Of a DNA stretch of 64,000 nucleotides, positions 6,753 to 14,746 are shown in pieces. Within the stretch, counting starts at the first letter, position 1; every line of letters starts with the position of its first letter. A program made the position numbers and the translations under genes. Source of the DNA: Streptomyces puniciscabiei (lineage in GTDB: Bacteria > Actinomycetota > Actinomycetes > Streptomycetales > Streptomycetaceae). The stretch spans positions 1,316,501 through 1,380,500 of the forward strand of contig NZ_VFNX01000001.1 in NCBI RefSeq assembly GCF_006715785.1, written 5' to 3'. The notes under the pieces were generated by a model. That model was not told where the DNA came from, searched no databases, and was given only the letters and a program-made list of their open reading frames with translations.

Positions 6753-8636
6753 ATGCCGGTGCGCTCGGTGAGCGGCGCACCCGACGATCGATCCGCTTTT
6801 CACAGTATCTCGGCCGCCGGCCTCCACGGGCTTCTGCAGGGGGGCGGCGACGGTGCTGTCATCGAGGAGCTGCTCGGCGCCGAGCGCAGTCGCCGGCTGT
6901 TGCTGCTGCGGGCCCTGTACGACCGGAGCGTCCGCGTCGCCTCCGGTTCCGGCGATTTCCCCGTGTCGCTCCACGAAGCCTGGGACTCGCTGGAGCGGGC
7001 TCAGGCCAAGGCACCCGGAGTGGTCGAACAGGTCCTGTCGGCGCCGGGGACCGGAACGTGGGTGTCCACCGCTTTGCGCCGCCTGCGGGGCACGCTGCAC
7101 AGCGACGTCCCCCTCTGGGCAACGCTGGGACACCTGTCCTCTCTCGCCGCCGCAGCAGCCGCCTCGGCCCGCATCGAGTTCACGCTCGAGGTTCCGGTGT
7201 GCGAGGGTACGGTGGCCCTTCCCGGCCTGGGGTGCGCGGTTCTTCCGTTACAGGAGGAGTGGACGACCGCGTGCGTCACCGGCAACCGGTGGGGCGTACG
7301 GATCAGCTGTGACGGCGACGAGGTCGTCGCCGGACCCGACTGGGAGCTGCAGGCGCCGGGCTGGCGGCCCACGCGCCGGTTGAGGGTGGGACAGGGCGCC
7401 GCTGCCGGGTCCGTGATCCTCGAGGAGCACGACCCCTATCGCACCTTCTTCGGACCCACCGCCCCCCACATCCTCTCGGAGCCCGAGGCACGATCCTGGC
7501 AGTCCTCCCTGGCCGAGGCGTGGACCATACTGCTGCGCGACGCACCGGCGGACGCGGACGCGATGCGGCGAGGCCTGATGTCCATCACTCCCTTACCCAG
7601 AGGAGAAAGGTTTCGGCCTTTCAGCAGCTCCTCCGCGGAGGCCTTTGGCGGCATCAACGCGTCGCTTCCCGAAGAGAGTTCCGAGCTGGCCGCGACCCTG
7701 GTGCATGAGTTCCAGCACGTGAAACTGGGCGCGCTCACGCACCTGTCGCCGCTGGTGCGAAGGGCTGAGAAGACACATGAGCGGGCGGAGTTGTTCCATG
7801 CGCCGTGGCGGGACGACCCACGGCCACTTGAGGGAGTTTTACAAGGGATCTATGCCTTTTTCGGGGTGGCCCGGTTCTGGCGCGCCAACCGCCGTGCCGT
7901 GGACACGGCGCATGCGCCGCTGGCGCACTTCGAGTTCGCTCTCTGGCGAGACGCGGTGTGGTCGACGCTGGGCAGCGTCAGGGACCATGAACGGCTGACG
8001 CCTCTGGGACGCCGGCTTCTGCAAGCGCTGGTGCAGAGGTGTGCCGGATGGCTCGGCGACGACGTCCCCGACGCGCAGTTACGACTGGCCCGTGAAGCGG
8101 CGGCCAGTCACCGTGCGCGGTGGCGCGAGCATCACGTACGGCCCTCGCCGGACCTGGTGGACGAGGCAGTGCGTGCGTGGCTGCGAGGAGACAGGTGTCC
8201 CCCGCTGGCCGACACCGCGTCGTCGTTGGTGCCGGACAGCGATGCCCGCTTCCTCGACACGGCCGCGGTACTGGTCAGACATCGTCTCACCGACCCGGAC
8301 GGCTCCTGGCGGGACCCCGTCGCCATGGGTGACCGGGTGCCTGGAGCCGGGTTGGTCGATGTCCTCCTGGCCTGTGAGAAACGGTCCACCGCCCAGCGGG
8401 AGTTAACCGAGCACCTGCTGCACGGCGATGCTGCGGTGGGCTCGTGGGCGGCGCTGGGCCGGGCCCTGGCGGACAGTCCCGGCCACCGGCCTGCGAGCCG
8501 GTTTCTGCTGCGGTCACCTGAGTGGGCCCGCGCCGTACGGGACGCCCTGCAGCAGGAGCACGGTCGGCGGCCCGATCCGCTGGCCCTGGCCGCATGGCTG
8601 AGTGTCGCCACGAGACGGCCGGGGCCGTTCGACTGA
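6753..8636 (+). CDS. Stand-alone HExxH-type peptide modification enzyme (aKG-HExxH beta-hydroxylase family)
   Basis: A 627-residue protein. Residues 318-322 are HEFQH, inside AEAFGGINASLPEESSELAA...LVHEFQHVKLGALT, the hallmark of the 'HExxH motif-containing putative peptide modification' family. In FxsB-type proteins that domain is fused behind a radical SAM domain and has been shown to act as a 2-oxoglutarate-dependent peptide beta-hydroxylase rather than a protease. Here it stands alone, with a long N-terminal helical region and no radical SAM cysteine motif. It has five in-frame TTA codons (7248, 7593, 7839, 8079, 8403), exceptional for Streptomyces, implying bldA dependence and probably recent transfer. 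The start is not well fixed: ATG 6753 lacks a clear ribosome site. The likely substrate is the adjacent FxsA-like peptide. Confidence 0.82.
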   Translation: MPVRSVSGAPDDRSAFHSISAAGLHGLLQGGGDGAVIEELLGAERSRRLLLLRALYDRSVRVASGSGDFPVSLHEAWDSLERAQAKAPGVVEQVLSAPGTGTWVSTALRRLRGTLHSDVPLWATLGHLSSLAAAAAASARIEFTLEVPVCEGTVALPGLGCAVLPLQEEWTTACVTGNRWGVRISCDGDEVVAGPDWELQAPGWRPTRRLRVGQGAAAGSVILEEHDPYRTFFGPTAPHILSEPEARSWQSSLAEAWTILLRDAPADADAMRRGLMSITPLPRGERFRPFSSSSAEAFGGINASLPEESSELAATLVHEFQHVKLGALTHLSPLVRRAEKTHERAELFHAPWRDDPRPLEGVLQGIYAFFGVARFWRANRRAVDTAHAPLAHFEFALWRDAVWSTLGSVRDHERLTPLGRRLLQALVQRCAGWLGDDVPDAQLRLAREAAASHRARWREHHVRPSPDLVDEAVRAWLRGDRCPPLADTASSLVPDSDARFLDTAAVLVRHRLTDPDGSWRDPVAMGDRVPGAGLVDVLLACEKRSTAQRELTEHLLHGDAAVGSWAALGRALADSPGHRPASRFLLRSPEWARAVRDALQQEHGRRPDPLALAAWLSVATRRPGPFD

Positions 8637-8683
8637 GGGGCTGACCGAGCGTGACGTGCGGCCGCTTCGGCCTCTGTCTGCAA

Positions 8684-11600
8684 TTACAGCGGCATGGGGT
8701 CGATGTCGCAGTTCAGGCGTGTGCCGTTCAGGAAGGCCACCGTCGCCGGGTGGGGCGTGGGCTCCTTCGTGTCGGCATCCGGGGTGTCCAGTACGCGACG
8801 CATGCGTTCCTCGGTGTCGCCTCGGAGCTCCGCGGCCTCGCTCTCGAGCCCCATGGACATGAGATCGAACGAGAGGTTCCCCGCGCAGGCCAGGGTGGTC
8901 GGGTGGTCGGGACCGAAGGTCTGCCGGCACCGCGCCAGCGTGTCACGCCCTCGGGCCGTCGCCGCCTCGTACTCGCCGAGCGCCGCCAGGTCACTGGCCA
9001 GGTTCACCGCGGTCACCAGGGTGAAGGGGTGGTCGGCTCCGAGCCCCTCGGACAGTGCGACGAGCGCCGCGTCGTCCAGCCGACGGGCCTCCTCCGGCTT
9101 GCCCAGTAGCCGTTCGGACACCGCGAGACCGACGTCGGCGGACAGGACGTACGGGTGCTGTGCGTGGAAGACCTTGCGATAGCCGGCGCAGGCCTGGGCC
9201 CCCCGGGCGCGTGCCGCCTCCAGGTCGCCGTTCTGCCGCAGGGCGATGGCGAGGGGCAGGGCCGTGGCCAGCGACTGGGGGTGGGTGTCGCCGTAACGCC
9301 GGGTGAAGGCTTCGTGAGCCTTGATGGCCAGTTCCAGGGCACGGGCGTGCAGGCCGGCCTTTCGGCACGCGATGCCCAGTTCGCGTCCGGTGCTGATGGT
9401 GGCGGGATTGTTGTCCCCGAAGACGTCCTGAAAGGCGTCGAACGCGGCTTCCTGGAGCCGGAGCGCACCGACGTAGTCCCCGGACTCGCGCTCGTCGATG
9501 GCGATCGAGTTCTCCGTGATGAGACTGCGCTGGTCGTCGCGTCCGAACAGGCGCAGCTTCAGGTGCCAGGTCTTCCGGTCGAGTTCCAGGGCTTCGCGGA
9601 TCTCGCCGGTGAGGCGGAGACTGACGCCCAGGTTGTGGGCCATTCTCAGGCTTGCCGGGTCGTCCTCGCCGAAGGCCCTGCGCGCCCGTTCGTAGACGAC
9701 CCTGTCCAGTTCGGCCCCGTCGAGGAAGCGGCCTTGGACGCGACGTACGGCGGCTTCCGTCTGGATGATGTCCAGAGACTCCTCACTGTCCGGTGAGGAG
9801 ACGCGCTCGAAGGCGGCCCTGACGCGCTCCACCAGAGCGGAGGCGTCGCTGTACCGACCGGTATTCAAATAGACGTATACCAGCCACTGGCCCATGAGGA
9901 GCGTCTGCACGTCCTCTTCGCCGAAGGTGTCCAGCCAGGCGTTCCAGGCGTTCTCCGAGAAGTCCAGGCAGACGTTGTGGTCTCCCCAGTACCACAGGTA
10001 CTTGGCGACGTTCATCACCAGCTGTCGCACCCAGGGCTGGTCGGAGGTGATGGCATCGGAGGCGATGACGTGCGTATACAGCTCCGCATAGCGAGGCCAG
10101 CTCTCCGGACTTGTGGGTGTCCGGGGGTCGGCGGACGCCATCAGGGCGTGGGCGCCTTCGCGCATGCGGCTCTGCTCCTCTGGGCTCATACGGTTGATCA
10201 GCACGTGCTGGACCAGCCGGTGCATCTCGATGGAGTTCGTGCGGTGATCAATTCGGGCGAGGGAATAGCGGTTTATCTCCCGTATCGCACGCGCGAGCTT
10301 CATCGGGTCGTTCAGAGCCGCATCCAGCTCGGGAAATCCGGTGTTGTATCCCGGGCCGGAGAGGATTTGCCTGGAGATCGGGTCGGGGGCGAAGTACGAG
10401 CACAGCTGCAGCAGCCGCAGGGCTCCCGGGCTGCGTGTCTCCAGATGGTCGAGGGAGACGTTCCAGGCGGCGGCCACCGGCAGTTGGTAGTCCGGCGGCG
10501 GCGCCGTCTCCAGGAGTTCGTTCTGCTTGCTCTCGAAGAGGCGGAGGTATTCGGACGCGGGCATGCCCGTCTCCGCGCGCCAGGCGGCCGCCTGTACCAG
10601 AGCGAGGGGCAGGTCGCCCAGCGCCTCGGCCAGTGCCTCGGCCTCCTCGTCCGCGAGCTCGGGCCCCGATCCGCGCAGGAGTTCCTTGCTCTCCTCGCGG
10701 GTGAACACATCCACTTCGAGGGAGCCGCCCACGAGCCCCCAGCGGCGGTTGCGGGACGTGACCAGGATCGTGCCGGTGCCGCCGGTCGGGAAGTACGGGC
10801 GTACCTGCTCGGGGCTGTCCGCGTTGTCGAAGATCAGCAGCCACCTGGAGTACGGGCGCCCCTCGCGCAGTGCCTCCCGGACCGCCGGGCCGGCGATGTT
10901 GGCCTCGGACGTGGTCACCAGCCCCAGTCGCTTGGCCAGCTCCACCAGCGACTGGCCGATCTGGCCCGGTCGCTCCGAGGGGATCCACCACACGATGTCG
11001 TACTGCGACTGGTGCCGGTAGGCGTACTCGATCGCCAGCTGTGTCTTGCCGACGCCGCCCATGCCGTGGATCGCCTCGGGCAGAACCGTCGTCGTGCCCT
11101 CGCGCAGCCGCTGTTCGAGCAGGTCGAGGAGTTCCGTGCGGCCGGTGAAGTTCTGGTTTCGCGGCGGCAAGTTCCCCCAGACGCGTGGCTGTACGGTGCG
11201 CTCTCCTTCCACGGTGCGCTGGGGCGTGGTGGACATCGGCGGGGCTCCTTCGGTGGCTCCTGAAGCGGCGGACGGGGCTATGGCGGCTCCGGCAGGCGGG
11301 ACCTTGGCAAGCGAGACTGCATACCGCTGATCGTGCCATTTCAGCGCATGTCGCAACAATCGGGCGCGCTGAAGGTGTGACCCGGACAAGGCATCCAGAG
11401 CAGTCAGTTCGATGCGGAGAAACGGTGCGCTCTTCTGTGTCACCCGCGGCTGCGACGCCTTGCCCAGCGGTTCCGTGGGCGGCGGCAGGAGCGACGCGGC
11501 GGACGGATCCGAGGCCAGCACCTCACGGACCTCGCGCAACGTGCGGAGGGTGGCACTGCGGCGGCCCAGGGCCAGCAGTTGCTCGCGGGTGTCGGGGAGG

Positions 11601-12595
11601 AAGTCGTAGACCACGGCCCCGGGGGCGTCGAGGTGTACGCCGGTCGGCTGGACCAGGCCGCTCATGAAGAACTCGGACGCGTGAACCGGCCCGGCGCCCG
11701 GAGTCGACCGGATCAGCCTGCGGACGACCGGCAGAGTGAGTGGTGCCGCGGCCAGACGGGTGCCCAGCCGGAAGGCCGTGGGGGACGCCGCCGCGCGAAA
11801 ATCGAAAACACGGTCGACAGCCGAGGGTGGCCCGGCGGAATCGTCGAACTCCGTCGCCCAGGGAAAGCTCCGGGCGGCGTCCGGCCGCCCCTTCCACGCG
11901 TTGGCCGGCGTCGCGGGCAGGTCCAGCGCGCGCGGCTGCGGCCCGCCCAGCACGGCGGACAGGGCGCGCGCGCCGTGGTGCCTGAGGGAGAGGACGGGTA
12001 CCGCGACCGCGGGGGATGCGCCGTCCGGGTCCGTGCCCGGCTGCGCCGGGTCGGCCGGCCCGTGTCCCGGCGCGGCGGGGACCTCTCGTTCGTACCAGTC
12101 CCAGCGGGCGTTGGCGGCCCAGGGGCCGAGTGCCCTGATCCGCGCGTGCAGCACGTCGAGGCCGGTACGGAACCACAGGTGGGGCGGCAATGGATTGATC
12201 AGGGCGACGGGCCGGGACTGCCCCCAGCGCCGCAGCAGGGGCTGCACCGCACCCAGATGCCAGCCTGCCGCCAGCCCGTCCGTGACCACGAGGATCATGC
12301 GGCGCGTTCCGTCCGACGCCGCGTCCGCTTCGAGGTCGGTATCGGTACGCACGCCGGCCGGCAGCATCTCGTCCGTGCCGAGCAGGGCCACATCGTGCAC
12401 CGCGGCGAAGCTCCGGGCCAGCGCGCGGGAGAGGCCGTCGATCGACTCGTCCCACACACGCATGGTCACGTGGGCGTCGGTGACGAGGAAGACTTCCCGG
12501 GGTAATGCCTCGTCCTCGAAACGCCAGTCGCCCCACAACTGCGTCAGGTCGGCTCCGGACCCTGACCGGTCACGCCGAGCGTTGTCACTGGCCAT
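8684..12595 (-). CDS. FxsT-like STAND protein: SAV_2336 N-domain, NB-ARC NTPase, TPR array
   Basis: A 1303-residue signal-transduction NTPase. Residues about 15-440 resemble the SAV_2336-type N-terminal domain. About 485-800 is an NB-ARC module with P-loop GMGGVGKTQ (Lys517), Walker B WLLIFDNAD, GTGTILVTSRN, LGDLPLALVQAA and an MHD-like EMHRLVQHVL. About 850-1270 is a run of tetratricopeptide repeats of the A-x-x-L-x-R/E-x-x-x...HP type. Proteins of this build are annotated as the TPR component of FxSxx-COOH systems. It probably senses a ligand or peptide through the TPRs and oligomerises with ATP. The ATG at 12595 has GAGAG upstream. One TTA codon (Leu31) lies near the start. It ends 47 bases from the convergent hydroxylase gene. 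Confidence 0.85.
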   Translation of the reverse strand: MASDNARRDRSGSGADLTQLWGDWRFEDEALPREVFLVTDAHVTMRVWDESIDGLSRALARSFAAVHDVALLGTDEMLPAGVRTDTDLEADAASDGTRRMILVVTDGLAAGWHLGAVQPLLRRWGQSRPVALINPLPPHLWFRTGLDVLHARIRALGPWAANARWDWYEREVPAAPGHGPADPAQPGTDPDGASPAVAVPVLSLRHHGARALSAVLGGPQPRALDLPATPANAWKGRPDAARSFPWATEFDDSAGPPSAVDRVFDFRAAASPTAFRLGTRLAAAPLTLPVVRRLIRSTPGAGPVHASEFFMSGLVQPTGVHLDAPGAVVYDFLPDTREQLLALGRRSATLRTLREVREVLASDPSAASLLPPPTEPLGKASQPRVTQKSAPFLRIELTALDALSGSHLQRARLLRHALKWHDQRYAVSLAKVPPAGAAIAPSAASGATEGAPPMSTTPQRTVEGERTVQPRVWGNLPPRNQNFTGRTELLDLLEQRLREGTTTVLPEAIHGMGGVGKTQLAIEYAYRHQSQYDIVWWIPSERPGQIGQSLVELAKRLGLVTTSEANIAGPAVREALREGRPYSRWLLIFDNADSPEQVRPYFPTGGTGTILVTSRNRRWGLVGGSLEVDVFTREESKELLRGSGPELADEEAEALAEALGDLPLALVQAAAWRAETGMPASEYLRLFESKQNELLETAPPPDYQLPVAAAWNVSLDHLETRSPGALRLLQLCSYFAPDPISRQILSGPGYNTGFPELDAALNDPMKLARAIREINRYSLARIDHRTNSIEMHRLVQHVLINRMSPEEQSRMREGAHALMASADPRTPTSPESWPRYAELYTHVIASDAITSDQPWVRQLVMNVAKYLWYWGDHNVCLDFSENAWNAWLDTFGEEDVQTLLMGQWLVYVYLNTGRYSDASALVERVRAAFERVSSPDSEESLDIIQTEAAVRRVQGRFLDGAELDRVVYERARRAFGEDDPASLRMAHNLGVSLRLTGEIREALELDRKTWHLKLRLFGRDDQRSLITENSIAIDERESGDYVGALRLQEAAFDAFQDVFGDNNPATISTGRELGIACRKAGLHARALELAIKAHEAFTRRYGDTHPQSLATALPLAIALRQNGDLEAARARGAQACAGYRKVFHAQHPYVLSADVGLAVSERLLGKPEEARRLDDAALVALSEGLGADHPFTLVTAVNLASDLAALGEYEAATARGRDTLARCRQTFGPDHPTTLACAGNLSFDLMSMGLESEAAELRGDTEERMRRVLDTPDADTKEPTPHPATVAFLNGTRLNCDIDPMPL

Positions 12596-12779
12596 GGTCA
12601 CTCTCAAGGCGTCGCTGCGGTCGCGGAGTTGAGGACGGAAGGCCTGCGGTTGCGGTCGTGCGCCCCCCGTAGCGGGGCCAGCCTACCGATACTCCGGGCG
12701 GGTTGTGGCCGTGCTCTTCGGACGATGCACTCGACATCACAGAGGCCCTCCCTCCTGTCCCCCGTCCATGGTCAACGTC

Positions 12780-14264
12780 TCACGCACTGTGCGGTTCGCC
12801 GCCCGCTCCCGAGGGGCCGGGTATGCGTTCCGGGTCGTCCAGGAGCAGGGCCAGGTGCCGGCCCACGTGTCTGTGCCATTCGTCCGGTCCCAGCGCCAGG
12901 GCCTCGTTGCGCCATCGGCGGGTGCGCTCCAGGACTCCGGCCAGGCCGCGTTCCTGGACTATGTCCGCGGCCGCCTCCCGGAACGCGGGGCCATGGCCGC
13001 CCCGGTCCCAGAGGATGGCCGGGATTCCGGCGCGCAGGGCGGCGACGAATTCCTGGCGGGCAGCGGGGGAGTCGGTGCCGGGAGGTGCGCTCAGCACGAG
13101 GCACACGATCTGCTGGTCGTCCTTGAGTTCGCGCTCGAGATGGAAGGCCGGCTGGTCCGGCTCGCTCCAGTGCGAGCGGCTGTCCGCAGGCCGTTCCTTG
13201 AAGTGCCGCCAGCGGTTGTTCCACGGCCGGTGCCAGGCCGCCTTGCGCAGGCGTTCGAAGCTGCGCACGACAACGGTGTAGTCCATAACCAAAGGTGTGG
13301 GTATGTCCGCGTCGGTCTCCTTGTGCCACCATTCCACGGGCTCTCCCAAGAGTGCCCACGGAAGAATGAATTCGATCACGACGGGCTGCCGCAGATCCCA
13401 CCACCGTTCCTCCGCCTGTTCGATGAGGCGGTCGACGGCGGCCGGAAGCTGGTCCCGGTGCAGCTTGAGGGTCTCACCGGGTACGGGGTGCCAGCCCTCG
13501 GAGTCGGACTGGCGCCAGTGGGCCACCCAGAAGCTGTCGGGGTCCACACCGTCCGGTTCGAACTGGATCAGCAGGTAGGCCGGATGTAACGAGGCCTCCG
13601 TCGGGGAGACGAACTCACCCTGCTGCCAGGTCGTCATCTCCTCGGTCACTCCGCGCAGTTGGGCCTGCTTGCGGTTCCAGCGACGCAGCTCCTCCGCCTC
13701 GTCGGTGCGGCCCTCCTTCACCAGGTACTCGGAGACGAGCGACAAGAAGGCCATGGACGGGGGCAGTTCGTCCGCCGCCGTGTTGTTCCCGGCCAGGTGC
13801 AGGAAGACCTCCCAGCCGGTGTCGCACCATTCCTCCAGTTCCTGGGTGCGTGCATGGCTGGCCCTGCGGGCGAGCGCCGTGAGGAGCGACGTGGAACGGA
13901 TCTCGCCGAGAACAGGGCGCAGGGGGCGCAGATCCGTGTCCTTGAAGAAGGAGGTGGCCTCCCATTCGTCCACCAGACGCCACAGGGCGAGCACGTTCAC
14001 GGACCCCTGTTCCGCGTAGCCGAGGCAGCGGGCCAGGGTCTGGAGTCCCTCGTCCGTCTCCGCACACGCCTTGACCACCCGCCGTGCCCACAGCCCGAGC
14101 GGTTGGTCCTGCCGCGGATCCACGGACAGGCGCAGCTCCGAGCGGAGGTCTTCCACGAGCATCTCCGCGCCGGTCTGCCGCCGGACCGTCTCCGTCGCCG
14201 CGAGCACGCCGGCCATCTCGGCCATGAGTTCGTTGCGAACGCGTGCGGCGCTGCGCCCCTCCAC
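12780..14264 (-). CDS. VMAP-type protein (EAD-like N-terminus, VMAP middle and C-terminal domains)
   Basis: A 494-residue protein matching the vWA-MoxR-associated protein (VMAP) layout: a helical N-terminal domain (MAEMAGVLAATETVRRQTGA ... LARCLGYAEQGSVNVLALW) similar to effector-associated domains, then a middle region and a C-terminal domain with PAYLLIQFEPDG, PVVIEFILPWALLGEPVEWW and VCLVLSAPPG typical of VMAP-C. In predicted ternary conflict systems VMAP links a sensor to a trypsin-like effector. No MoxR or vWA gene is present in the window, so the system is partial or uses the neighbouring STAND protein instead. GTG 14264 was preferred because GGAGGGGG lies seven bases before it; the ATG at 14288 has none. 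One TTA codon sits at 13587-13589. Confidence 0.78.
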   Translation of the reverse strand: MEGRSAARVRNELMAEMAGVLAATETVRRQTGAEMLVEDLRSELRLSVDPRQDQPLGLWARRVVKACAETDEGLQTLARCLGYAEQGSVNVLALWRLVDEWEATSFFKDTDLRPLRPVLGEIRSTSLLTALARRASHARTQELEEWCDTGWEVFLHLAGNNTAADELPPSMAFLSLVSEYLVKEGRTDEAEELRRWNRKQAQLRGVTEEMTTWQQGEFVSPTEASLHPAYLLIQFEPDGVDPDSFWVAHWRQSDSEGWHPVPGETLKLHRDQLPAAVDRLIEQAEERWWDLRQPVVIEFILPWALLGEPVEWWHKETDADIPTPLVMDYTVVVRSFERLRKAAWHRPWNNRWRHFKERPADSRSHWSEPDQPAFHLERELKDDQQIVCLVLSAPPGTDSPAARQEFVAALRAGIPAILWDRGGHGPAFREAAADIVQERGLAGVLERTRRWRNEALALGPDEWHRHVGRHLALLLDDPERIPGPSGAGGEPHSA

Positions 14265-14367
14265 CTCGTGACCCCCTCCGGCCGTCATCGAGTTCGTCCG
14301 CAGTCCGGTCCGGACAGCGTACGACTAGCCTTCCCGCTGCGTCAGCGGCGTGAACAAGGCGGAATCC

Positions 14368-14676
14368 TCAACGCTCCCCGTGCGTCTCGTCACCTGAGAT
14401 CAGAACCCGGTGGCGCGTGCCGTCGGGAGCCAGGAGGGTGGGCTGGAGCGTGAGAGTGACGCGATGGGTCCGCGAGTCGGCGACGGACGCCTCGCCGCTT
14501 GCCTCGACGACCCAGAATTTCACCTTGCCGCCGACACCACCGGTGCGGTCGACCGTGACGGTCGCCTCGATCTCCACCTCACCGAGGTCGAAGCGCAGGG
14601 GACTGGATCCGGTCTCGGCCATCGCGTGGCTGAGCTGTTCCCTCAACTCACGGACCATTTCGGCGAGTTCGATCAA
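14368..14676 (-). CDS. Trypsin-co-occurring domain (Trypco2-like) protein
   Basis: A 102-residue protein of the small family found beside trypsin-like proteases in conflict systems. The N-terminus LIELAEMVRELREQLSHAMA is an amphipathic helix, followed by a beta-rich domain (LRFDLGEVEIEATVTVDRTG, then KVKFWVVEASGEAS, then RVTLTLQP). The TTG at 14676 follows GGGGGAGG by four bases and leaves the conserved helix at the extreme N-terminus, which decides the start. It is the first gene of the leftward Trypco2-VMAP-STAND unit. Its likely partner is the protease-EAD protein at 5349-6428; the biochemical role of the family is not known. Confidence 0.78.
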   Translation of the reverse strand: MIELAEMVRELREQLSHAMAETGSSPLRFDLGEVEIEATVTVDRTGGVGGKVKFWVVEASGEASVADSRTHRVTLTLQPTLLAPDGTRHRVLISGDETHGER

Positions 14677-14746
14677 GATTCCTCCCCCGGAAGCATCGCA
14701 GCGGTGTGATGGTACCGAGGAACGGGGGTGCGCCGGGCCCATGTGT

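Noticed and set aside
12629..13126. Plus-strand frames between the STAND and VMAP genes
   Set aside because: They overlap the VMAP gene antisense; the real gap between the two genes (12596-12779) shows no separate gene.
13540..13580. tRNA-like TTCGAAC T-loop sequence
   Set aside because: It is within the VMAP coding frame (complement of conserved FEPDG region); no acceptor or anticodon stems can be formed around it.
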